10,307 bases of DNA from contig JAZDHC010000190.1 of NCBI GenBank assembly GCA_043806395.1, positions 1-10,307 of the forward strand, read 5' to 3'. This stretch comes from CG2-30-40-21 sp043806395. Lineage in GTDB: Bacteria; UBA9089; CG2-30-40-21. Every line of letters starts with the position of its first letter. Within the stretch, counting starts at the first letter, position 1. Positions 1 through 7,400 of the stretch are shown in pieces. The notes below the pieces were generated by a model. That model saw nothing but the letters and a program-made list of their open reading frames with translations, had not been told where the DNA came from and searched no databases. Position numbers and translations under genes: made by a program.

Positions 1-1427
1 GCTTTTTCCATCGCAAACCCAATCCTCAAAAGCATCTCCTCATCAAATGCCTTACAGATTATCTGAAGCCCAATTGGAAGACCGCTTTTTGAGAAACCAC
101 AGGGAATACTTATGGCAGGCAGGCCGGCAAGATTAACAGTCACAGTATAAATATCAGCTAAATACATTTGTAAGGGATCATCTACCTTTTCACCAATCTT
201 AAAAGCCGGAAAAGGAGAAACAGGGGTAATCAGGGCATCATATTTTTCAAAGGCTTTGTCAAAATCCTGTTTTATCATCGTTCGTACCTTTTGTGCCTTC
301 AAATAATAAGCATCATAATATCCAGCAGATAAGGCATAGGTACCAAGCATGATCCGTCGTTTTACCTCACTGCCAAACCCCTCAGTTCTGGTCTTTTTAT
401 ACATCTCGATAAGATTTTGATCAGAGGCATCCCGATACCCATATTGCACCCCATCATACCTTGCCAGATTTGAACTGGCTTCAGATGTGACTAAGATATA
501 ATAGCAAGAAATGGCATATTCAGTATGAGGCATAGAAACATTCTCACATTGAGCACCATTTTTTGAAATAAGATTGATAGCATCAAGAACCGTGGATTTC
601 ACCTCCGGGTCAATCCCTTGAGCAAAGTATTCTGTAGGGACTCCAATTTTAATCCCTTTTAAGTCTTTTTCCAAGCAGCTTAAATAGTTTGGAACGGCAA
701 TCTTTACAGAGGTAGAATCTGCCGGGTCATATCCACTGATTACCTTCATCAACAATGCAGCATCAGTAACATCTCTGGTTATTGATCCAATTTGATCGAA
801 AGAAGAGGCATAGGCAATAAGACCATACCTTGAGACTCGACCATAAGTAGGTTTTAGACCCACAACGCCACAAAAAGAAGCAGGTTGTCTTATAGAACCA
901 CCGGTATCAGAGCCAAGTGCCAAAATAGCCTCATTAGCCGCCACAGCAGCGGCAGAGCCTCCACTTGAGCCACCGGGAACGGTTTCTGTATCCCACGGAT
1001 TTCGAGTAACCCCAAAGCATGAGGTCTCTGTAGATGATCCCATGGCAAACTCATCCATATTGGTTTTACCAATAATAACAGCATCTGCTTCTTTTAATTT
1101 TTTAATTACCGTGGCATCGTAGGGCGGAATGAAATTGTAAAGAATTTTGGATGAGCAGGTAGTTTTTATTCCATGAGTGCAGATATTATCCTTGATGGCA
1201 ATAGGAATGCCGGCTAACAATCGCAATTCCTCACCTTGGGATATTTTTTTATCTACACGGTTGGCTTGTTCCATTGCCTCTTCAAAGGTAGTTGACACGA
1301 AGGCATGTATCCTTGGCTCTACCTCCTCAATTTGGGCAATCACGCTCTTAGTTACTTCTATGCAGCTGACCTGTTTGGATTTGAGCAGTTTTTGGATTTG
1401 ATGTGCAGGAAGTTTATATAATTCCAT
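1..1427 (-). CDS. gatA: Asp-tRNA(Asn)/Glu-tRNA(Gln) amidotransferase subunit A (partial, 3' end cut by window edge)
   Basis: Amidase subunit of the cytoplasmic GatCAB complex. It hydrolyses glutamine and passes ammonia to GatB, which converts Glu-tRNA(Gln) or Asp-tRNA(Asn) to the amidated form. I translated the frame by hand from the ATG at 1427; it stays open for 475 codons to the edge, and the family is about 485 residues, so only the last ~10 are missing. The amidase-signature triad is intact: Lys79 in AIKDNI, Ser154 in GGSSGGSA and Ser178 in GSDTGGSIRQ, the same numbers as in Staphylococcus aureus GatA. Family blocks YDGVQYGYR, TRTEGFGSEVKRRIMLGTYA and ITPVSPFPAFKIGEK are also present. 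A good ribosome site (AAGGAG, 7 bases upstream) supports the start. It lies 77 bases after gatC; gatB is not in the window. No frameshift seen. Confidence 0.97.
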   Translation of the reverse strand, partial: MELYKLPAHQIQKLLKSKQVSCIEVTKSVIAQIEEVEPRIHAFVSTTFEEAMEQANRVDKKISQGEELRLLAGIPIAIKDNICTHGIKTTCSSKILYNFIPPYDATVIKKLKEADAVIIGKTNMDEFAMGSSTETSCFGVTRNPWDTETVPGGSSGGSAAAVAANEAILALGSDTGGSIRQPASFCGVVGLKPTYGRVSRYGLIAYASSFDQIGSITRDVTDAALLMKVISGYDPADSTSVKIAVPNYLSCLEKDLKGIKIGVPTEYFAQGIDPEVKSTVLDAINLISKNGAQCENVSMPHTEYAISCYYILVTSEASSNLARYDGVQYGYRDASDQNLIEMYKKTRTEGFGSEVKRRIMLGTYALSAGYYDAYYLKAQKVRTMIKQDFDKAFEKYDALITPVSPFPAFKIGEKVDDPLQMYLADIYTVTVNLAGLPAISIPCGFSKSGLPIGLQIICKAFDEEMLLRIGFAMEK

Positions 1428-1434
1428 GGGTGAA

Positions 1435-1440
1435 CTCCTT
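1435..1440 (-). promoter_or_regulatory. Ribosome binding site of gatA
   Basis: AAGGAG on the minus strand, 7 bases before the gatA ATG. It fixes the start and lies between the gatC-gatA hairpin and the start codon, so the hairpin need not occlude it. Confidence 0.8.
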
Positions 1441-1464
1441 GGTTTAAGCGATTGCCAAATTTGT

Positions 1465-1480
1465 CCCCCGCTGACGAGGG
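1465..1480 (-). repeat. GC-rich hairpin between gatC and gatA
   Basis: On the minus strand CCCTCG-TCAG-CGGGGG folds into a six-base-pair stem (one G-U pair) with a four-base loop. It sits in the 77-base gap between gatC and gatA. An outer CCCCC/GGGGG pairing (positions 1465-1487) is an alternative fold. No T run follows, so it is not a standard intrinsic terminator. It is much richer in G and C than the sequence around it and may be a dispersed palindromic repeat or an mRNA structure tuning gatC against gatA output. Confidence 0.55.
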
Positions 1481-1504
1481 TAGGGGGTGGAAACTCCTAA
1501 CTTC

Positions 1505-1792
1505 TTAATCCAACACACCCGGGACAACAAAATAGCCATCCCTTTGCTGCGGGGCATTGGCTAAGGCATCCTTCACTGATATGGAAGGAATAATCACATC
1601 TTCACGAAATATATTTTCCATGGGTATGGGATGAGAAGTGGGCAAGATGTTGGCTGTATCTAATTGGCTCATTTTTGACACATAGGTCAGAATATCTGTT
1701 AGCTGACAAGCATACATTTCTTTTTCTGGGTTGGTTAGCTCTAACCTTGCTAATTGAGCAATATATTCTACGGTTTCCTGGGTTATGTTCAT
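1505..1792 (-). CDS. gatC: Asp-tRNA(Asn)/Glu-tRNA(Gln) amidotransferase subunit C
   Basis: Small scaffolding subunit that wraps around GatA and GatB in the GatCAB tRNA-dependent amidotransferase. It is 95 residues, the usual length. Family signatures are visible from end to end: the N-terminal helix with YIAQLARLELT (residues 10-20), the PTSHP motif near residue 51, the FREDV block near 62, and the C-terminal ALANAPQQRDGYFVVPGVL, which is diagnostic. The ATG at 1792 is chosen because AAGGA lies 6 bases upstream. The gene starts only 15 bases after the encoded CCA of tRNA-Gly and is followed by gatA, so it is probably co-transcribed with both. No promoter is seen in the 15-base gap. Confidence 0.96.
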   Translation of the reverse strand: MNITQETVEYIAQLARLELTNPEKEMYACQLTDILTYVSKMSQLDTANILPTSHPIPMENIFREDVIIPSISVKDALANAPQQRDGYFVVPGVLD

Positions 1793-1798
1793 GATAAT

Positions 1799-1803
1799 TC
1801 CTT
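1799..1803 (-). promoter_or_regulatory. Ribosome binding site of gatC inside the tRNA-gatC gap
   Basis: AAGGA on the minus strand, 6 bases before the gatC ATG and 4 bases after the tRNA CCA end. Endonucleolytic release of the tRNA 3' end would leave this site intact on a 15-base leader. Confidence 0.75.
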
Positions 1804-1807
1804 AATA

Positions 1808-2146
<339 letters not shown>

Positions 2147-2154
<8 letters not shown>

Positions 2155-2827
2155 TGTCTTTCTTTCCCTCTCCATTATTTATGGTTGGAGAAATAAATCC
2201 ACCAGAGATAACTAATTTCAAGCCATCCTCAATACTGATATCTAATGGAATAATTTCCTTTGCCGGAGCAACAATCATAAAGCCAGAGGCAATATTTAAG
2301 GCTGTTGGCAAGTAGATATTAACCATCTTTTCACCAGTAATAGCGGCAATACATGGGTTATTTTCTGCCGTAATGAACCCTACAGAATATATCCCTTTTC
2401 TTGGATATTCTACTAACACTACCCTGGCAAAGGAACTTTTACCTGTGGAAAAAAGTATTTTAATAAACTGTTTTAATGCTCCATAAAAATTACTAACCAA
2501 AGGGACCTTGATTAAAAGGTTTTCAAACCAGACAAATAGCGTTCTGCCAATAATACTGGCAGTTAAAATACCAAACAAGGTAAGAAATACTAAAACACAA
2601 ATTAATCCACAAACAACACCCAGCGTATCAAACAATATCAGCCAAATCCCGGAGATTTTAGTATGAAAAATTGTCTCCAGCAGAAAAAGAAATGGGCTGC
2701 CAAGTAGTTTGTACAGGAGTTTTACAACTATCATCACCAGAAAAGCAGTAGCCATAACCGGTAAAATAGTTAAAAAACCTGTAACAAAATATGCTTTTAA
2801 GTGTGATCTCCACGGTATTTTTTTCAT
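2147..2827 (-). CDS. DUF502 family integral membrane protein
   Basis: Inner-membrane protein of the DUF502 family (related to plant LIKE-COV proteins), whose biochemical role in bacteria is unknown to me. It has 226 residues. Two hydrophobic spans are clear, about residues 12-38 and 60-92, followed by a soluble C-terminal domain. Family blocks are unmistakable: LKAYFVTGFLTILPV (10-24), KVPLVSNFYGALKQ (107-120), VVLVEYPRKGIYSVGFIT (136-153), LPTALNIASGFM (173-184) and DISIEDGLKLVISGG (196-210). The ATG at 2827 gives the normal family N-terminus, but no ribosome site precedes it: a strong promoter lies so close that the mRNA should begin only a few bases upstream. The stop overlaps the HU start by 8 bases. 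A charged tail (GEGKKDNE) ends the protein. Confidence 0.93.
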
Positions 2828-2836
2828 TGTAAGATA

Positions 2837-2865
2837 ATAGTACTACATTTTTCAGTTTTTGTCAA
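2837..2865 (-). promoter_or_regulatory. Sigma-70-type promoter of DUF502 (and probably the downstream genes)
   Basis: On the minus strand a perfect -35 TTGACA (2860-2865), a 17-base spacer and -10 TACTAT (2837-2842, one mismatch to TATAAT). The -10 ends 9 bases before the DUF502 ATG, which predicts initiation about 2-4 bases upstream of the start codon. The -35 begins 14 bases after the pyruvate kinase stop. Confidence 0.82.
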
Positions 2866-2878
2866 GAACTTTCTGGCA

Positions 2879-4288
2879 TCACACCATAACTACTTGCAAG
2901 AAGTTAGTTGATTCTATTGAATTAACAGGAAGGCTGCCAGCCACAATTACCCTATCACCAGATCTAAAAAGCCCTGATTTTTTAGCGGTTTCTATTCCCT
3001 TATTCATAATCTCATCCATGTTTTTTAATTCATCTGACTCCATTGCCAAAACATCCCAATAAAGAGCCATTTGTCTCAGTACGGACTGGTTTGGGCTAAG
3101 GGCAATAATAGGTGCTTTGGGTCTATACTTGATAATCTGTTGGACACCTGCTCCTGTCTGAGTATACGAAATAATAGCGGCAACATGTAAGTCTGTGGCT
3201 ATCTGGCAGACAGCATAAGATAGAGCATCATGGCTACTTGTCTTTCTTAGCTCTGACCTGTCCCGCAGGATACCCTCATATTCCATGGATGCTTCTGCCT
3301 CTTTAATAATCTTAATTATTGTTTTAATACACTCTATTGGATACTTGCCTATGGCCGTTTCTTCAGAAAGCATAAAGGCATCTGTCAAGTCAAAAACAGC
3401 ATTGGCAATATCGGTTACTTCGACCATAGAGGGATGAGGATTTTCAAGCATGGAGTTTAATGTTCCATTAGCTATAATTACTGGTTTACCCAACAGGCTT
3501 GCCTGAGCAATAATCCCTTTTTGAACCAATGGAAGTTTTTCTAAAGGTATCTCAATTGCCAACTCTTGACGAACAATCATTATCCCATCAGAGGCTTTTA
3601 TAATCTCATCAAGGTGATTAATTGCCTCTGCCCTTTCTATTCTGGCAATCAAGGGAATATCAGCCCTATTCTTTTTTAAGAATAGCCTGATAGCATGAAT
3701 ATCCTTTGCACTGCGGATAGAGCCGAGGCTAATCATATCCACCCCTGTTTTTATCCCAAAGATAATGTCCTCTTCGTCCTTATCGGTAAGAGAAGGTAGT
3801 TTCAACTTAGTCATGGGAAGGTTCATAGCCTCATTTGATTGAATCTCTCCACCACGGATCACCTTGCATATAATCTCAGACAGGGCAGTACGGATAACTT
3901 TCAGACTTACCTGTCCCTCATTGAAATAAATAAGCTCCCCTGGATGCATTTCCTTGGGCAGGTTTGGGTAGGTAATCGGGATAATGTTATCCCCTGTAGC
4001 CTTTTCATCTGTGGTCAGAGTAAAGACAAAATCCTCTTTCAGGGTAACAGGGGATGGCAGCTGCCCCACCCTGACCCTTGGACCACTAATCTCTTGAATG
4101 ATGCCAATATGCTTTCCTGTCTCTTTAGATATATCCCGAATATTTTTAATAATTTCTTGTCGTTCACTATAACTGCCCTCGGAAAGGTTTAACTTCACCA
4201 TATCCATCCCGGCATCAACCATTTCTTTGAGTATCAATTGCTGATTGGTTGTCTGTCCGATAGTACAAATAATCTTTGCTTTTTTCAT
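2879..4288 (-). CDS. Pyruvate kinase family protein with substituted active-site residues
   Basis: Pyruvate kinase fold, 469 residues, normal length. The family enzyme transfers phosphate from phosphoenolpyruvate to ADP at the end of glycolysis. The order is canonical: barrel start KIICTIG (5-11), B domain about 74-167, LPSLTDKDEEDI (164-175), active-site helices to SEETAIGKYP (308-317), and a C-terminal domain with QQIIKYRPKAPIIALSPN (383-400). Several catalytic positions differ. VARLNFSHG is VKLNLSEG (Lys32 for Arg, Glu37 for His). LLDTKGPEIR is IQEISGPRVR (Glu66 for the K+-site Asp, Ile67 for Thr, Arg71 for Glu). IAKIE is IARIE (Arg216 for the catalytic Lys). ARGD is VRQE (Glu242 for the metal-binding Asp). 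ATQM is ANGT (Asn274 for the catalytic Thr). LSGET is LSEET. Glu218, a metal ligand, remains. The fold is certain; activity is doubtful, and it may be a paralogue with another role. A ribosome site AAGGGGG lies 8 bases upstream. Confidence 0.93.
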   Translation of the reverse strand: MKKAKIICTIGQTTNQQLILKEMVDAGMDMVKLNLSEGSYSERQEIIKNIRDISKETGKHIGIIQEISGPRVRVGQLPSPVTLKEDFVFTLTTDEKATGDNIIPITYPNLPKEMHPGELIYFNEGQVSLKVIRTALSEIICKVIRGGEIQSNEAMNLPMTKLKLPSLTDKDEEDIIFGIKTGVDMISLGSIRSAKDIHAIRLFLKKNRADIPLIARIERAEAINHLDEIIKASDGIMIVRQELAIEIPLEKLPLVQKGIIAQASLLGKPVIIANGTLNSMLENPHPSMVEVTDIANAVFDLTDAFMLSEETAIGKYPIECIKTIIKIIKEAEASMEYEGILRDRSELRKTSSHDALSYAVCQIATDLHVAAIISYTQTGAGVQQIIKYRPKAPIIALSPNQSVLRQMALYWDVLAMESDELKNMDEIMNKGIETAKKSGLFRSGDRVIVAGSLPVNSIESTNFLQVVMV

Positions 4289-4296
4289 TTAGATTT

Positions 4297-4303
4297 CCCC
4301 CTT
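4297..4303 (-). promoter_or_regulatory. Ribosome binding site of the pyruvate kinase gene
   Basis: AAGGGGG on the minus strand, 8 bases before the ATG at 4288. No convincing -35/-10 pair was found in the 139-base gap upstream, so the promoter of this gene is unresolved; read-through from the giant gene is possible. Confidence 0.75.
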
Positions 4304-4336
4304 ATTTTGGGATTAGCAACTTAGCATGAACAGCAT

Positions 4337-4399
4337 TATCACTACATCCAACCCAATATCCTTCGATGTATCAAATGTTGCTTTGCCCTGACTATCCCT
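4337..4399 (-). repeat. Decayed second copy of the 3' end of the giant gene
   Basis: This non-coding 63-base stretch aligns without gaps to 4434-4496, the end of the upstream coding region; I count about 46 of 63 identical bases. Read in the matching phase it gives DSQGKATFDTSKDIGLDVVI against DGRGKASFDTSTSTCLDVVI in the real protein. It lies after the stop codon and the hairpin, and is out of frame with the gene. It is most simply a remnant of a duplicated C-terminal end. Confidence 0.8.
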
Positions 4400-4405
4400 A
4401 CCAGA

Positions 4406-4427
4406 GGGCAGACACATAGGTCTGCCC
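4406..4427 (-). repeat. Perfect 8-bp inverted repeat directly after the giant gene's stop codon
   Basis: Minus strand GGGCAGAC-CTATGT-GTCTGCCC: eight perfect pairs and a six-base loop, starting on the base after the TAG stop (4428-4430). No T run follows, so intrinsic termination is not supported. GTAGGG occurs at both flanks of the palindrome. It separates the two homologous gene ends and may be a small palindromic repeat that inserted there and supplied the stop codon. Confidence 0.7.
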
Positions 4428-7400
4428 CTACTCTATCACCACATCCAGGCAAGTACTCGTTGAGGTGTCAAATGATGCCTTGCCCCGGCCATCCCCACTG
4501 CCATCTACAACTACCTCAATAGTATCACCAGATGAGGAATAGCTGAAGAGTCCAATCCCATCAAGCCTGCGGATGGTATTAATGTCAATGCTAAAGTTAC
4601 CGCTTGAGTTTGTTCGGGTAGAGATCCAACCGGATGTGCCAGAATCACCAGTGGCATTTGTATCCTTCAGCCTGACATAGACTATTGCGTCATCAGCCGC
4701 TATCACGCCACCTTTCTTAAACACACTGCCACTCACCATGCGTGATGTAATCGCAGAGCTTATTACCGCACCTGTCTTGAAGCTGTAGTGTTCGCCATTA
4801 TTATCATCGGTTGAGCCACTGGTAACAATATCATAGTAGTAGGTGGTATTTGCTGCTAAGCCCGTCAGCGAGATATAGTGTTTTGTGGTCTCAGAACCAT
4901 CTCCTCTTATATCGGAAGCAATGGAGGAAATCGAGGCCGTACCATACCTTAGCCCACTTATTACCTTATCCCATGTCGCATAAGAAATAACAGCGGTAGT
5001 GCTGCCGACATTGGAAAGGGTGATGCGATTTGGGGAATAGATGCTTCCCTCATTGCAATATGCAAAGTATCCCTTGCCAGGCTCAATATCAAATTCATCA
5101 CCAATCCCAATGTCAAGCCTTAATGTTTTCCATGCCCCACCCTGCCATGATTGAATGGTAGTACAAGTACCATTCTGGGAAAGAATATCGCTACCAAGCA
5201 GCTTTCCGCTTATGGTGCCTATTGGCGACAGACCCAGCAATCTTCCACTCATGGTTCCTACTGGCAGGCCAATCAGGTTCCAGCCAGGCACAAGCCTTAA
5301 TTGTTGCGTCTTAACCGGCACTCCAGTAACTGTAAACTTGCTTGGGTTTTCACAATATACGAAATATCCTTTGCCAATCTCAATATTAAACAGATCGCCG
5401 ATACCGTTTCCATTTGCGAGTTTGACATTTCTGGTCTTCCATGCCCCACCACGCCATGATTGAACAATGGTACACTTACCGCCCTGATCATTGATAGCCT
5501 TGCCAAGTGTTTGGGATGTATAGCTGGTTGATGGCTTCAGCGGCAAGGCATACAGGTTCCAGCCTGAAAAGAACTGAGTAGTCGTTGATACTGTTGGGGC
5601 AGCATTGGTTGTTACGCTAAGTTTATTTGACATGGCAGACCAGTTGCCTGCCTCATCCTTCGACTTCAGATAAAAGTAATAGATTGTATTGGGCTGCAAA
5701 CCAGTAACCGTTATGCCCTGAGGAGTACCTGCCTTCATAGGCAATGGCTCGCCATCACACAAGGAATAGGCATCAAATAGAGTCGCAGATGAAACAGCCC
5801 GGCGTAGGTCATAGGCTGTTGCTGTACCCTTGTCGCCATTATCACCAGGGGATGTCCATTCTAAGATTACAGAGTTCTCTGTCTTTGTTGTAAGCTTAAG
5901 TGTTACAATATTTGGTGCCCAGATGTCGCCTGGTGTGGCTGAGGCTGTGCCAGATGCCTGGCTTTCGTCTGCTCCATCAGTAGCTGTAATCACATAATAA
6001 TATGGAATATCCTCATCCATGGTTTTATCATCGTAGCTTGTCAGAGTCCCAAGCATAGCCACATTTGTAAATGTCCCGGCACTAAGGTTATCGCTTCGAT
6101 ACACATTATACCCCTTTGCCGCGGTAATCTTATCCCAACTCAAGGTGATAGAGCCTGGATGACCAACAGCCTTAAGGTTTACTGGTGCAGTAAGTAGCGG
6201 TGGTGCAGCCATAATGGTCAGACTGCCAATGGGTGGAGGGATAACGTCTACACCAGTAAAGGCATCCTTAAACTTGATACCAGTCGTGTTTATCAGGGTA
6301 TATTGTTGTGTGGGTGCTGCTGCCCTCGAAGGGACTGCCTTCTTTGGAGCTGCCTTTAATTTGGGAGCACCTGACGAAGTCCCTGCTGCTGGGGTGATGG
6401 CTACGGTCATCTTTATCTCTTTGACCGCACCGGGAGCAATATCCCCAAGGTTATCCCAAATAACCGTATTCCCATCCCTACGACTGGACACTGAAGAGGT
6501 TGAAAAGGTTACACCTGTCCCAAGGGTAACAGAGCCTTTCGCAGCTTGAGCAATATTGTCACCCTCATTGGAAAGGGTGATTCTGATCTCAACATCGTTT
6601 TTCTCACCCATAATCAGTTCCTTTGTCAACACCTGATTGAACCCCCGTCGCACGCCATCAAGGATGTAGCCCAGCTCAATCCTTGGTCCATGGACAACCA
6701 CGCTTTGTGCTGTGCTGGCAGCCGTACCAGTGTTACTGAAGTGATCCTTGTACTCAATATTTGCCCCACTATTAACCAGCTTGATTCCACTGGTACCCAT
6801 GACTGTATCAGATTTTACCACCACAAAAAATGTCTTGGTCTCTGTGCCATCATATTTCCAGGGCACAGTGGTTGCTTTGACCTTTGGGTCAGTGATGCTG
6901 GACATATTAAATACCACGGTTGGGTTGACTTGAGTAAATGCAATATCCCTGCCTGTCCCCAGAGTATCAAAGTACGCAGTTGAACTTGTCCCCCTCGGAT
7001 ACTGATCCACATCCCAGCCCATCTTGCCAATAAATGTCTCCTTCTCTTCCTCTGTCATCAACTTTGCCTTTTCAACCGTAATAAAATTCGGAAAGCCATC
7101 CTTGAGTGTTACAATCTTTGCCGTGCCATAGGTGGTATTTATCTTGCCCTGATCATCGTATACCCCTATCCATGCCTCAGGGATGATGCTCTTAGTGGTA
7201 TTTTCATCAAGGGCACAGAACTCGGCAAGTTTATCCCCCATATCTGTGCAAGTAAGCTTGAACTTTATCGGCCACACCTTGCCCTTAGCCTCGGGTGGAA
7301 TAGTATTATCAGTTTTCACCTTGAAATAGATAACCCCTTTCCACGACTCATAAATGGCTGGGTTTTCTGTTTGTGAGGCAAGAAGATACACTAAGTCACC

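Noticed and set aside
2155..2175. Upstream in-frame ATG (2175) as the HU start
   Set aside because: It would add seven charged residues (MERERKT) not typical of HU and has no ribosome site; the ATG at 2154 gives the standard N-terminus.
4406..4427. Palindrome after the giant gene as an intrinsic terminator
   Set aside because: The stem is good, but no T run follows on either strand; it is reported as an inverted repeat instead.
4289..4427. Promoter for the pyruvate kinase gene
   Set aside because: GATAAT-like and TTGATA-like words occur but never at an acceptable spacing; nothing is convincing enough to annotate.
6546..6983. Plus-strand open frames within the giant gene and pyruvate kinase gene
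   Set aside because: They lie opposite clearly coding frames, have no family motifs or ribosome sites, and are read as antisense shadows.
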